Source of the DNA: Calothrix sp. PCC 7103
GTDB taxonomy: Bacteria; Cyanobacteriota; Cyanobacteriia; Cyanobacteriales; Nostocaceae
Assembly (NCBI RefSeq): GCF_000331305.1
Contig: NZ_KB217478.1
Span: 5,119,595 to 5,183,594 of the forward strand
Direction of reading: 5' to 3'
DNA: 64,000 bases
The notes under the pieces are model-generated. The model was given only the letters and a program-made list of their open reading frames with translations, made no database searches and was not told where the DNA came from. Of this stretch, positions 37,299 to 46,617 are shown piece after piece (within the stretch, counting starts at the first letter, position 1; each line of letters starts with the position of its first letter). A program made the position numbers and the translations under genes.

Positions 37299-38582
37299 AT
37301 GACTAAGACAAATTCCGATTTTTTGGCAACTTCCGACCCAGCGGTTGCGGAGTTAATAGGTGATGAACTGCAACGTCAACGCGACCACTTAGAGTTAATC
37401 GCAAGTGAGAATTTTACTTCAGCTGCGGTACTTGCTGCTCAAGGTTCTGTACTAACGAACAAATACGCTGAAGGTTTACCTGGCAAACGCTACTACGGTG
37501 GCTGTGAATATGTGGATAAAGTTGAACAGTTAGCTATTGACCGTGTTAAACAATTATTCGGCGCCGCACATGCTAACGTTCAACCTCACTCAGGCGCCCA
37601 AGCGAACTTTGCTGTTTTTCTAACTTTACTATCTCCTGGTGACAAAATCATGGGGATGGATTTATCACATGGTGGACACCTAACTCATGGTTCACCAGTA
37701 AACGTCTCAGGTAAATGGTTTGAAGTTTCCCATTATGGTGTAGATCAACAAACCGAACAATTGAACTACGATGCTATCCGTGAGCAGGCGCTTAGGGAGC
37801 GTCCTAAGCTCATCATTTGCGGTTATTCAGCATATCCACGAATTATTGACTTTGAAAAATTCCGTAGCATTGCGGATGAAGTGGGCGCCTACTTGCTAGC
37901 AGATATTGCTCATATCGCTGGATTAGTAGCAACTGGACACCACCCCAACCCTATCCCTTATTGTGATGTTGTCACAACAACAACTCACAAAACCTTACGC
38001 GGGCCTCGTGGTGGTTTAATTATGACCCGTGATGCAGAACTAGGTAAAAAACTCGACAAATCAGTTTTTCCAGGTACCCAAGGCGGTCCATTAGAACATG
38101 TAATTGCAGGTAAAGCTGTTGCCTTTGGCGAAGCACTCAAACCTGAATTTAAAGCTTATTCTGCCCAAGTTATCGAAAACGCCCGTGCAATGGCTAACCA
38201 ATTGCAACAGCGTGGTTTAAAAATTGTCTCCAATGGCACAGATAATCATTTAATGCTAGTAGATTTACGTAGCATAGGAATGACAGGAAAACAGGCAGAC
38301 CAACTTGTTAGTACAGTGAATATAACTGCTAACAAAAATACAGTGCCATTTGATCCAGAGTCACCATTTGTAACCAGTGGTTTACGACTAGGTTCACCAG
38401 CAATGACTACACGTGGAATGGGAACAGCAGAATTTGTTGAAATTGCCAACATTATTGCTGACTGCTTGACTAACCCTGAGTCTAATAGTGTAGCTGATGA
38501 TTGTCGGCGCCGAGTAGCTTCTTTGTGTGCGCGCTTCCCACTATATCCACATATTCAAATCCCTGTACCAGCTTTGGTATAA
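37299..38582 (+). CDS. glyA: Serine hydroxymethyltransferase
   Basis: PLP enzyme converting serine and tetrahydrofolate to glycine and methylene-THF, central to one-carbon supply and to photorespiration. 427 residues. [42 protein letters not shown] and DIAHIAGLV are present. The PLP lysine is in [14 protein letters not shown]. All diagnostic motifs are intact. Start ATG at 37299. Single gene, followed by a GGGCATCCTTGCCC hairpin that may terminate it. Confidence 0.97.
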   Translation: MTKTNSDFLATSDPAVAELIGDELQRQRDHLELIASENFTSAAVLAAQGSVLTNKYAEGLPGKRYYGGCEYVDKVEQLAIDRVKQLFGAAHANVQPHSGAQANFAVFLTLLSPGDKIMGMDLSHGGHLTHGSPVNVSGKWFEVSHYGVDQQTEQLNYDAIREQALRERPKLIICGYSAYPRIIDFEKFRSIADEVGAYLLADIAHIAGLVATGHHPNPIPYCDVVTTTTHKTLRGPRGGLIMTRDAELGKKLDKSVFPGTQGGPLEHVIAGKAVAFGEALKPEFKAYSAQVIENARAMANQLQQRGLKIVSNGTDNHLMLVDLRSIGMTGKQADQLVSTVNITANKNTVPFDPESPFVTSGLRLGSPAMTTRGMGTAEFVEIANIIADCLTNPESNSVADDCRRRVASLCARFPLYPHIQIPVPALV

Positions 38583-38585
38583 AAA

Positions 38586-38673
38586 CCTCTTGTGGAACGG
38601 GCATCCTTGCCCGTTCCAAATATAGAGAGCGTTCTAAATATAGAGTAAGGGCGGGAACGCCCACCCCACAAGA
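38586..38673. repeat. CTTGTGGAACGGGCATCC repeat with partial inverted copy
   Basis: CCTCTTGTGGAACGGGCATC continues CTTGCCCGTTCC, a GC-rich hairpin. A reversed relative GGGCGGGAACGCCCACCCCA ends CAAGA at 38673. Family copies occur at 27352 and 48686. Confidence 0.75.
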
Positions 38674-38864
38674 CAACAGGAAAAATTATATTCTTTTAGT
38701 TTAAATATTAAGGCTCACATTATATTAAAATTAAGATTACGTAGATTAAAAACACTATACTGATTAGCATTTAAACTTTAGTATATATATAAATAAAGTT
38801 GAGAGTGTATCTGAAATAAAATTCAATTGAAAACTGTTGTATACATTACTAGTTAAATATACTA

Positions 38865-39914
38865 ATGCTTGCCCAGATATATCATCTGATTGCTTTTCTT
38901 GTTGCCGCAGTAGTCGTTCTCTGGACTACACCAGATGTTAGAAATATTGGTATCAAAAGCGGAAAGCTTGATAAGCCTGGAGAAAGAAAAGTCCATCAGC
39001 GTCCAATGGTTCGTCTTGGAGGTGTGAGCATCTTCGCTGGCGCCATGCTTTCATTAATTCTTGTATGGTGGTTAGGTGGATTTGGAAATTTGCCTCCAGA
39101 CAAAGAATGGCAAGTTATTGGTGTAATTTTAGGAGGAATAGGCTTTTTCTCAATTGGGTTTGCAGATGACTTATTAAACTTGTCACCATTTATACGTTTA
39201 CTATTACAAATAATTGTAGCTTCCTGTGTTTGGAAAGCTGGTGTAAGTATAGATTTTGTTACGATTCCAATGTTTGGTATCGTTCAGCTTGGGTGGTTAA
39301 GTTTACCAATTACGGTGATTTGGCTGGCTGGAATGGTAAACGCGATTAACTGGATTGACGGATTAGATGGATTAGCAGCAGGTGTATCCGGAATTGCCGC
39401 TGTTGTACTACTTGTCGTTTCGTTATATATGAAGCAACCTGCTGCTGCATTAATTGCTGCCGCACTTGCTGGAGCTTCATTAGGATTTTTACGATATAAC
39501 TTTAACCCGGCTCAAATTTTTATGGGCGACGGTGGCTCATATTTTATGGGCTTTACTCTTGCTGCCGTTAGTATTATTGGTCTAGTAAAAATTCCTGCTG
39601 TGACTGCGGTATTGCTGCCGTATGTAATTTTAGCAGTACCCATTTTTGATATGTCCGCTGTAATTCTTTTGCGTTTACGTCAAGGGAAATCACCTTTCAG
39701 TGCCGATAAACGTCATTTACATCACCGCTTACTCAATGCTGGACTCTCTCATCGCTGGGCAGTTTTATTTATTTACTCCTTAACATTGTGGATGGGTAGT
39801 TTGGCGATGGCAATTGTTGGAATTCCTAGTGGCGCCGTTTTTGCCTGTGCTGCGACATCTTTACTCAGTTATACTTCTTGGAAAGTCTGGAGACGGTCTA
39901 AAGTTAGGAGTTAA
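38865..39914 (+). CDS. WecA/TagO-type undecaprenyl-phosphate N-acetylhexosamine-1-phosphate transferase
   Basis: Polytopic glycosyltransferase-4 family enzyme, 349 residues, about eleven helices. KVHQRPMVRLGGVSIF, GFADDLLNLSP, NAINWIDGLDGLAAG, FMGDGGSYFMG and the loop DKRHLHHRLL are all present. It primes envelope glycan synthesis by transferring sugar-1-phosphate to a polyprenyl carrier. The His-rich loop favours the WecA/TagO branch over MraY. cinA starts 3 bases after its stop, so the two are co-transcribed and probably translationally coupled. Confidence 0.9.
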   Translation: MLAQIYHLIAFLVAAVVVLWTTPDVRNIGIKSGKLDKPGERKVHQRPMVRLGGVSIFAGAMLSLILVWWLGGFGNLPPDKEWQVIGVILGGIGFFSIGFADDLLNLSPFIRLLLQIIVASCVWKAGVSIDFVTIPMFGIVQLGWLSLPITVIWLAGMVNAINWIDGLDGLAAGVSGIAAVVLLVVSLYMKQPAAALIAAALAGASLGFLRYNFNPAQIFMGDGGSYFMGFTLAAVSIIGLVKIPAVTAVLLPYVILAVPIFDMSAVILLRLRQGKSPFSADKRHLHHRLLNAGLSHRWAVLFIYSLTLWMGSLAMAIVGIPSGAVFACAATSLLSYTSWKVWRRSKVRS

Positions 39915-39916
39915 GA

Positions 39917-41164
39917 ATGAGTGCAGAAATTATTTGTGTTGGTACTGAGCTATTACTAGGTGATATTCTTAACAGCAATTCTCAATTTATTGCTCAAGAA
40001 CTAGCTTCCCTAGGTATTCCTCATTACTATCAAACTGTTGTTGGTGACAATACCGAACGTTTACTTGATGTAATTAAAATTGCTTGTTCTCGTTCGCAAA
40101 TTCTAATATTTACAGGTGGTTTAGGCCCTACACCTGATGATTTAACGTGCGAAACAATTGCACATTATTTTGGCGCCGCCCTGATCGAACGGGCTGATAT
40201 CATTGAGGATATAACCAAAAAATATGCTACTCGTAACCGGGTGATGACACCCAGCAACCGTAAGCAAGCTTTAATTCCCCAAGGTGCCGATATTCTACCA
40301 AATCCAACAGGCACGGCGCCTGGTATTATATGGCAGCCTAAACCAGGTTTAATAATTTTGACTTTTCCTGGTGTTCCATATGAAATGCATCGAATGTGGC
40401 AAGAAACTGCTGTTCCATACTTAAAAAGCCAAGGTTGGGGTCAAGAAATTATTTATAGCCGAATGTTAAGGTTTTGGGGTGTTGCAGAATCTGCTTTAGC
40501 CGAAAAAGTTAGTTCTTATTTGAACTTGCCCAACCCAACAGTGGCGCCATATGCTTCTAAAGGCGAAGTCAAATTAAGAGTTGCAGCAAAAGCAACATCT
40601 AATATTGAAGCACAAAAAATTATTGCTCCAGTCGAAAAACAACTCAAAGAAATCGCTGGACTTGATTATTACGGCGCCGATGATGATACCTTAGCTTCCG
40701 TGGTTGGTAAATTATTACGAACTAAAAATCAAACCGTTTCTGTGGCAGAATCCTGTACTGGTGGTATGTTAGGACAAATGCTGACAGAAATGTCAGGAAG
40801 TTCTGACTATTTTTGGGGTGGTGTAATATCATACGACAACTCAGCAAAAATTAATTTACTGGGTGTTAATACTTCTGACTTAGAAAAGTATGGTGCAGTC
40901 AGTGCAATAGTTGCCGAGCAAATGGCACTTGGTGTAAAAAACCGTTTGGGGACAACTTGGGGAATAAGTATAACAGGTATTGCTGGACCAACAGGAGAAA
41001 CTGAGACCAAACCAGTTGGGTTGGTTTATATTGGAATTGCAGGTTCAAATGGCGTTGATGTTACTGAAAATAAATTTGGCTCCACACGTGGACGTAGTTT
41101 AATTCGTCATGTTAGTGCTTGTACAGCATTAGACCAGCTACGGCGTAAACTGCTAGCTCAATAA
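39917..41164 (+). CDS. cinA: CinA-family protein (MoCF-like domain plus nicotinamide-nucleotide amidase domain)
   Basis: 415 residues. N-terminal molybdopterin-binding-like domain (about 1-170): SAEIICVGTELLLGDILNSN and FTGGLGPTPDDLT. C-terminal PncC-type deamidase domain (about 255-415): VSVAESCTGGMLGQMLT and GISITGIAGPTGETETKPVG. The enzyme recycles NMN and may salvage oxidised nucleotides; an old link to competence is not supported by anything in the neighbourhood. The order WecA-like then CinA may just be shared transcription. Confidence 0.93.
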   Translation: MSAEIICVGTELLLGDILNSNSQFIAQELASLGIPHYYQTVVGDNTERLLDVIKIACSRSQILIFTGGLGPTPDDLTCETIAHYFGAALIERADIIEDITKKYATRNRVMTPSNRKQALIPQGADILPNPTGTAPGIIWQPKPGLIILTFPGVPYEMHRMWQETAVPYLKSQGWGQEIIYSRMLRFWGVAESALAEKVSSYLNLPNPTVAPYASKGEVKLRVAAKATSNIEAQKIIAPVEKQLKEIAGLDYYGADDDTLASVVGKLLRTKNQTVSVAESCTGGMLGQMLTEMSGSSDYFWGGVISYDNSAKINLLGVNTSDLEKYGAVSAIVAEQMALGVKNRLGTTWGISITGIAGPTGETETKPVGLVYIGIAGSNGVDVTENKFGSTRGRSLIRHVSACTALDQLRRKLLAQ

Positions 41165-41258
41165 TATTGTTGTTCGACAATGTTGTATTGTATGTGCCTG
41201 CATTGAATCGCATATCGAGTTAGAATTAAATATTGAAAATGGTATCACCCGTTTCAAA

Positions 41259-41648
41259 ATGAATCGCTTCATATCCTTGCCTACTCAAAACGAAAGTACA
41301 GTTACGATTTGTGTAACTGACATCCTCGGAGATAGATTCTGTATAGTGTGTGAAGACGGAAAGCGGGTTTACGAACACGTAGCCACAGCTCTAAGAGCGG
41401 GTAAAAAGGTTCATCTCTCCTTTAGAGGTGGCGAAGACATTACCTCAGCGTTTTTAGCTGAAGCTTTTTCTCGGTTATACACAAATTTCTCAGAAGAATA
41501 TATAGAGAACAGTTTAACTTTTACCGACATCGACCCTGATGATGCAGCCGATATTGAATGTGTCATCAAAGATGTGAAAGACTACCTTAATAATCCGCAA
41601 CAATTTAAAAATGCGATTATTCAAGCTATGGGTGAAGATAGTATATGA
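41259..41648 (+). CDS. STAS-like DUF4325 protein, first gene of a PIN-coupled pair
   Basis: 129 residues. The middle section, GKKVHLSFRGGEDITSAFLA, matches the STAS-like DUF4325 family as I remember it (strand, then a T-S-x-F-L helix cap). The C-terminal part is acidic (DIDPDDAADIECVIKDVKD), which could mimic nucleic acid or bind a basic partner. Its stop overlaps the PIN-gene ATG by four bases (ATGA), a hallmark of tight two-gene modules. An antitoxin or adaptor role is inference from this coupling. Confidence 0.72.
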   Translation: MNRFISLPTQNESTVTICVTDILGDRFCIVCEDGKRVYEHVATALRAGKKVHLSFRGGEDITSAFLAEAFSRLYTNFSEEYIENSLTFTDIDPDDAADIECVIKDVKDYLNNPQQFKNAIIQAMGEDSI

Positions 41649-42229
41649 CCAAACAAGTGTACCCCATTGATACATATCATTTTAAATCCCATGATGGGGT
41701 ACTGTTTGACGCGAATATTTGGATGTATATATACGGTCCTCCCAGTCATATATCGTCACAGTATAGATACGCTTATACTTCTGCCTTACGTCGAATTCGT
41801 GGCGCCGGATGTCAAATTGTGCTAGATGCTTTAGTACTATCAGAATTTATAAACGCTTACGCTAGATTTTTTTATAATAAACTACCATCCGAATTAAAAC
41901 CGGGCGATTTTAAATTGTTCCGTAACAGTTCTAGTTTTAAACCTGTTGCAGAACAAATTGCTCGACGCGCGCGTAAAATTCTTGAAAAATCTGAACCAGC
42001 TAAAATCCGATTTGAATCAGCAGAAATTGTCTCAATACTAAGTGAATATGCAGGTGGAGAAGCTGATTTTAATGACCAAGTTTTAGCAGAATTATGTAGA
42101 GTAAATAATTTAAAATTAGTTACTCATGATGCTGATTTTAGCGGCACAAATTTAACTATTTTGACCGCAAATCCGAAATTATTGCTTTTAAAACAAGGAC
42201 TCATGGCAACGGATGATGAGCGGATGTAA
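41645..42229 (+). CDS. PIN-domain ribonuclease-like protein
   Basis: 194 residues. PIN acidic residues are in order: D22 (LFDANIWMY), E67 (LSEFINAYA), D141/D144 (GEADFNDQ) and D162/D164 (THDADFSG), the VapC-like four-carboxylate site. The domain carries an extended helical insert (about 75-120) relative to small VapC toxins. With the overlapping upstream STAS-like gene it resembles a toxin-antitoxin or defence module. A house-keeping RNase role is possible but less likely given the coupling. Confidence 0.78.
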   Translation: MTKQVYPIDTYHFKSHDGVLFDANIWMYIYGPPSHISSQYRYAYTSALRRIRGAGCQIVLDALVLSEFINAYARFFYNKLPSELKPGDFKLFRNSSSFKPVAEQIARRARKILEKSEPAKIRFESAEIVSILSEYAGGEADFNDQVLAELCRVNNLKLVTHDADFSGTNLTILTANPKLLLLKQGLMATDDERM

Positions 42230-42315
42230 CGGATGAGCTACTTGTTACTAAGAAGTTCTTGCAAGTTGTTTTTAGATAAAATCAACCATCCGTTACATCC
42301 GTTACCAGTTGACTT

Positions 42316-43197
42316 TTAATAAGGAGGATACCCGAATTCATCATCATCTGGGTAAGCGTAAGAAGCGCTTGCAACTCCTGCCATTGCCATTTTATTATGA
42401 TTTTCTTTTTCTGCGCGAACTTGTTCTTTACCGAACTCTTTATGCTCTTCAAATGTTTTATTAATAATTTGAGATTCGGGAGAATCGGAGGCGATTAAGA
42501 ATTGCGTTAAATTGGAAACTGTGGGATGTTTATAATCTATTGTCGAGGAAACTAAAACTGTATTTGGTTGAATTCCTCGTTCTTCACAGTCGATAATTGG
42601 GCAGAAAATCCCATGAGCGTGAAATAATGGCCCTTTGGGTGTAAAAGGTAGTTTCCGAAAAGCTGCATATGACCGTTCTAGTTCCACTACAAACCCACCA
42701 GATGGCCTTCCTTGTTGATATTCGCAGTAAGTTTTACTAAAACTTGCACCTGCAGCACCGTGAAGTGTTAATTGTAAGGGTTTTTCGTGCAAGAATTGTT
42801 TGTTTTCACCGACTAAAAAAACAAGATAGCGGATAAAGGTTTTAAATTTTAGTTTATCTGCTAAAAATGCATCATAATTATCGCGAAGTGTACCAAGCTT
42901 GTTTCCTGTTTCTCGGTCTTTAACTGACAACGGTCCGCGACGCACTATCACTATTTTTGGAGTTGTGGTTAGATACACCGTTTCGACCCCAGAAGTGAAT
43001 TCATGTTCAATTTGCTGCCAATTTGAATCAGGTTCAAAGCCTACAGCTTGGGCATTATCGAGCTTTACAGCTAACCCATAGGCTTGCATACCATCGGTGC
43101 CATAGCGTGGATTTATCATTTGGCACCAAGGAATGACCTGAGACGGTGGTGCATTAAACTTCTCGTCTTCAAAGTCGAATTTTGCTGAAGCTTTCAT
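42316..43197 (-). CDS. Conserved cyanobacterial protein, DUF5895-like
   Basis: 293 residues, soluble. KFDFEDEKFNAPPSQVIPWCQMINPR opens in two parts; VIVRRGPLSVKDRETG, RPSGGFVVELERSYAAFR and FHAHGIFCPIIDCEERG are in the middle. The end is low complexity with YAYPDDDEFGYPPY. I associate this with DUF5895, often on plasmids and mobile regions of cyanobacteria, but that is memory. No enzymatic motif is seen. It is convergent with the PIN gene; the repeated phrase CCATCCGTTACATCCGTTA lies between them. Confidence 0.6.
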   Translation of the reverse strand: MKASAKFDFEDEKFNAPPSQVIPWCQMINPRYGTDGMQAYGLAVKLDNAQAVGFEPDSNWQQIEHEFTSGVETVYLTTTPKIVIVRRGPLSVKDRETGNKLGTLRDNYDAFLADKLKFKTFIRYLVFLVGENKQFLHEKPLQLTLHGAAGASFSKTYCEYQQGRPSGGFVVELERSYAAFRKLPFTPKGPLFHAHGIFCPIIDCEERGIQPNTVLVSSTIDYKHPTVSNLTQFLIASDSPESQIINKTFEEHKEFGKEQVRAEKENHNKMAMAGVASASYAYPDDDEFGYPPY

Positions 43198-43698
43198 TTT
43201 TAAGAGCTTTTGAAGGGTTGGATGAAAGGACTGTGCATTTTGAATGATATTGACGGCGCCTCAGATACGTCTGCTGGTTATTTTTGCTCCACATGTGAGA
43301 TGCCCCATCAAAAAAATGCAATTAGGTTTTTGTATTAAATAATAACTTTTTTACCACTTTGATTGGGCAATACGTGTGACACTTAAGTACTTTTAACATC
43401 TTAAGCTTTATAGATTAAATTTTGTTTGTTTAACCAATACTAAATTACTATTATAAATTATTTATGGTTATATTGTACTATGAAATATAGAATATATGGA
43501 ATAAATATATAAATGTTAATGTAGGTGAGCCAGAATTTACCAACTCACCCCAGCCGACCAATAAATTTGTCAAGAACGCTGCTACCGTAATTAAGCTAGT
43601 ACCGCTTGGCGCAAGTAAGTGTACCATTGGAATCAACGAAAATGCTGCGTCTTATAACCCTTGAAAAAGGTCTATACATTTACGCCGAGCGGTACTAG
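43198..43698. other. Gene-free 500 bases ending in a long inverted-repeat element
   Basis: AT-rich region upstream of the DUF5895-like gene, with its promoter. The distal part is the inverted repeat described at 43594-43700. A CTTAAG word occurs twice (43382 and 43402). No small gene recognised. Confidence 0.6.
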
Positions 43699-43700
43699 TT
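43594..43700. repeat. 107-base element with terminal inverted repeats, overlapping the panC-cmk stop codon
   Basis: Left arm AGCTAGTACCGCTTGGCGCA; right arm is the complement of AACTAGTACCGCTCGGCGTA, 20 bases with three mismatches. The right arm runs into the stop codon of panC-cmk (TAA at 43699-43701). MITE-like in layout. Confidence 0.75.
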
Positions 43701-45306
43701 ACTCCTGCGGCGATAAGCGCTGCTCATAACAATCGATAATTTTGGCTGTGACATCAGAAATATCTAAACCATCGGTTTGAATTTCGACGGCATCAGGGGC
43801 TTTGCGTAATGGAGAAACCTTACGGGTACTGTCTTTCCAGTCGCGTTCGGCGATGTCTTTTTCTAACTGCTCTAGGTTCATTTGTGGTAAACCTTGCTTT
43901 GTAAAGTCAGATTGGCGCCGACGTGCGCGCTCGCTGACGGATGCAGTTAGGTAAATTTTGACTTCAGCATCAGGGAAAACTTGAGTACCAATATCACGAC
44001 CTTCAGCAACTAAGCCACCTTTTTTGCCCCAAACTTGTTGCTGTTTGACTAACGAAAGACGAACAGCAGTTTGTGCGGCAATCGCTGATACGTTTGACGT
44101 TACATCAGGAGTTCTGATTTTTTGGGTAACATCATGGTCATTGATGCATACCTGAACTGGGGAACTTAGATTTTGGCTTGGCGCCAGTTCAATAACGCAC
44201 TGACTAACCAATTCAGCAATCGCGCATTCGTCCGAAATAGAAATACCTGATTGCTGCACTAACCATGTAACTGCTCGATACATAGCTCCAGTATCTAAAT
44301 AAATCAAACCGAGATTAGCTGCCACTTGACGAGCAACAGTCGATTTTCCAGCACCAGCAGGACCATCGATAGCAATAATCGGTTTGCGATCGCGTAGTAT
44401 GGTGTTGTCGATTAAGCGTGTAGAACCAAGACGAGCAGCGATCGCGAGCATTCCTTCCTCCTGAATTAATTCCAATGGCATCAAAGTAGTCGGTTCAACC
44501 AATTCAATATATTCGACTTTTACAGAACTAACTACCGCCAAACATTGCTTAACTAAAGCAATTAATTTGTTGGCGTCGCGAGTTCCTGCTTTAAATGCAG
44601 CTTGAGCTAGCTGTAAACTTTGGTATAAGATGGCAGCTTGTTCTTTTTCAGGTTCGCTCAAATATTTGTTGCGCGAACTCATCGCAAGACCAGATGCTTC
44701 TCGTACCGTAGGACAGGTAACAATCTCAATCGGCAAGTTCAGGTCACACGCGAGCTTTTTTATAACAGCTAACTGTTGACCGTCTTTTTGACCGAAATAA
44801 GCTCGGTCGGGCTGTACCAAATTAAAAAGTTTGGTAACAATTGTTGTCACACCCTGAAAGTGACCAAGCCGAGAACGACCACACAAGCCAGATATCATAG
44901 CAGATGGAGGGATAACCTGTGTTACTTTTGACTCTTGTATATTCTTCGCGATTATTCCCATCTGTTCCGGAGTTGGTGCAAAAATTGCATCGACTCCAGC
45001 CTCCTCACACAATTTTCGGTCTTGGTCTAATGTCCGAGGATAGTGTTGGTAATCTTCCTCTGGACCAAATTGTAAGGGGTTGACGAAAATGCTTACTATT
45101 ACAGTGGCATTTTCCGCCCGTGCCCGTTGAATTAAGCTGAGATGCCCTTGATGTAAAGCTCCCATCGTTGGCACCAAACCTACTGCTGTTCGATGAGAGC
45201 TTGTTACTTCAAATTGTAGCGGCTCTGAATGGTTCAAATCATCTTGTTTATCACCGCATTTCTTTATATAGCACCGCAAAGCTGCAATTGTCATGATACA
45301 ACGCAC
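43699..45306 (-). CDS. panC-cmk: Bifunctional pantothenate synthetase / cytidylate kinase
   Basis: A fusion typical of cyanobacteria. PanC half (about 1-285): GLVPTMGALHQGHLSLI with the ATP-binding HxGH, FVNPLQFGPEEDYQHYPR, and RPDRAYFGQKDGQQLAV (here VQPDRAYFGQKD). Cmk half (about 308-535): P-loop IDGPAGAGKSTVARQVA, DTGAMYRAVTW, and EGRDIGTQVFPDAEVKIYL. PanC makes pantothenate for CoA; Cmk phosphorylates CMP/dCMP. The first 15 residues include a likely alternative ATG (MTIAALRC). The only two GCGATCGC sites I saw in the window (44386 and 44438) lie near the domain junction. Confidence 0.96.
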   Translation of the reverse strand: MRCIMTIAALRCYIKKCGDKQDDLNHSEPLQFEVTSSHRTAVGLVPTMGALHQGHLSLIQRARAENATVIVSIFVNPLQFGPEEDYQHYPRTLDQDRKLCEEAGVDAIFAPTPEQMGIIAKNIQESKVTQVIPPSAMISGLCGRSRLGHFQGVTTIVTKLFNLVQPDRAYFGQKDGQQLAVIKKLACDLNLPIEIVTCPTVREASGLAMSSRNKYLSEPEKEQAAILYQSLQLAQAAFKAGTRDANKLIALVKQCLAVVSSVKVEYIELVEPTTLMPLELIQEEGMLAIAARLGSTRLIDNTILRDRKPIIAIDGPAGAGKSTVARQVAANLGLIYLDTGAMYRAVTWLVQQSGISISDECAIAELVSQCVIELAPSQNLSSPVQVCINDHDVTQKIRTPDVTSNVSAIAAQTAVRLSLVKQQQVWGKKGGLVAEGRDIGTQVFPDAEVKIYLTASVSERARRRQSDFTKQGLPQMNLEQLEKDIAERDWKDSTRKVSPLRKAPDAVEIQTDGLDISDVTAKIIDCYEQRLSPQE

Positions 45307-45368
45307 ACAATACCCCTAATTTTATCGGTTCCCTCAGACGTTAGTTTATCGTTCTTATTCGATGACGA

Positions 45369-45404
45369 GAAACCTGGTTTTTTGAAAAAACCAGGTTTCT
45401 ATCA
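45369..45404. repeat. AGAAACCTGGTTTTTTGAAA hairpin
   Basis: GAGAAACCTGGTTTTTTGAA followed by AAAACCAGGTTTCT: a 14-base stem between rlpA and panC-cmk. Member of the AAACC-GGTTTC family. On the minus strand it could end the rlpA transcript. Confidence 0.8.
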
Positions 45405-45414
45405 AAAATGATAA

Positions 45415-45442
45415 AGAGACCGTACATACATGTACGGTCTCT
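45415..45442. repeat. TGTAGAGAC-type palindrome, copy next to an AAACC hairpin
   Basis: AGAGACCGTACATACATGTA then CGGTCTCT, almost identical to 21649-21678. It lies 11 bases from the AAACC hairpin, so two unrelated repeat families share one spacer. Confidence 0.85.
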
Positions 45443-45582
45443 ACATTATCGAATCAGTATTTATACTAGTCCGATGTTTGAAGTGAAAGCGGATGAAGTA
45501 AATTAAGATTTTATTGATGCGTGTAATAAGAAAGTTTTATGTTTTTCCAGCATCAACTTGTTTGTTATTGGTGTGAGGGTAA

Positions 45583-46617
45583 CTATCTGCCTAGTACCTC
45601 AATTTTGACAGGCGCCAAACCTTTGCCAAGCATACCAATAACACGAGCGGCGCCGTAGGAGAGGTCAATAACTCGACCGCGAATAAATGGTCCTCGGTCG
45701 TTGATTCGCACGACTACAGAACGACCATTACGAGTGTTAGTGACACGTACTCGTGTTCCAAACGGCAAACTGCGGTGGGCAGCGGTCATATGTTCAGGGT
45801 TAAACCGTTGTCCCGATGCTGTGCGAGTGCCCGAACCATCGTAGCCATAGAACGAAGCTATTCCACGCATCGTTATTTTGATTGGCTCTACTATTTCGTT
45901 GGGCAATTTGGGTATTGACAATGATGGCTGCGAAACTGGGAAATTGGCAATAGAGTCTATTGGCGCCGCATTTCCGATTAGTCTCCGCAAGCGGTTAGTT
46001 GCCATCAGTGCATCAGCAGCGCGATTTTTTGTTGAATCTGGCGCATGAGTGAAGTTATCAATCGCTACAAGTTCTCGACCGTCAACTTTGATGACGTAGC
46101 GACCGTTGGATTCATTGTTAGACAAACTTTTTGTTTGGGCAGTATCCGCACTTGTATCTACGGCTTGTTGCCAGCTTACCGTAATCTTCGACGCATCAAC
46201 TTTCTGCCGAATCAAATCATTGACGCGAGCAGCTACCATACTCGCTCTTTGAACTGGGTCGTTGCTTTTAACCTGGTTATCAGTTGTTACCGGGGATTGT
46301 GGGTTGCTAATAGCAATTGCACCAACTTTCGTTTCAGTACTAACGTTTTCTTGTTGACCCACAAAAGTCAAAACCGGAATATTACGAATGTAAAGCGTTG
46401 CTGCTTGTCGTCCAGCCACATTGTGAATATGTATCTCTGTAGCCGCAGTTGTTTCTGGGTTACTTGTTTGATACTCTCCTACTTTCGTCACTTCTGATGA
46501 TGGAAGTGAAGTTGTTTCTGGAGCTACTTGGTTGTTCGTTTGACTTCGAGCAATCGAAGGCGTGCTTAAAACAGCACAGAACATTGCAACAACGGTCAAT
46601 ATATATCTATGGTTCAT
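45583..46617 (-). CDS. rlpA: RlpA-family septal/cell-wall lytic transglycosylase
   Basis: 344 residues with a signal peptide ([20 protein letters not shown]). The long middle (30-245) is Gln/Ser/Asn-rich with one short [20 protein letters not shown] segment that may be a separate small domain. The C-terminal double-psi beta-barrel is complete: [37 protein letters not shown] and [18 protein letters not shown]. RlpA proteins cleave naked glycan strands or bind septal peptidoglycan. The catalytic Asp of the barrel (INDRGP) is present. Single gene. Confidence 0.88.
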   Translation of the reverse strand: MNHRYILTVVAMFCAVLSTPSIARSQTNNQVAPETTSLPSSEVTKVGEYQTSNPETTAATEIHIHNVAGRQAATLYIRNIPVLTFVGQQENVSTETKVGAIAISNPQSPVTTDNQVKSNDPVQRASMVAARVNDLIRQKVDASKITVSWQQAVDTSADTAQTKSLSNNESNGRYVIKVDGRELVAIDNFTHAPDSTKNRAADALMATNRLRRLIGNAAPIDSIANFPVSQPSLSIPKLPNEIVEPIKITMRGIASFYGYDGSGTRTASGQRFNPEHMTAAHRSLPFGTRVRVTNTRNGRSVVVRINDRGPFIRGRVIDLSYGAARVIGMLGKGLAPVKIEVLGR

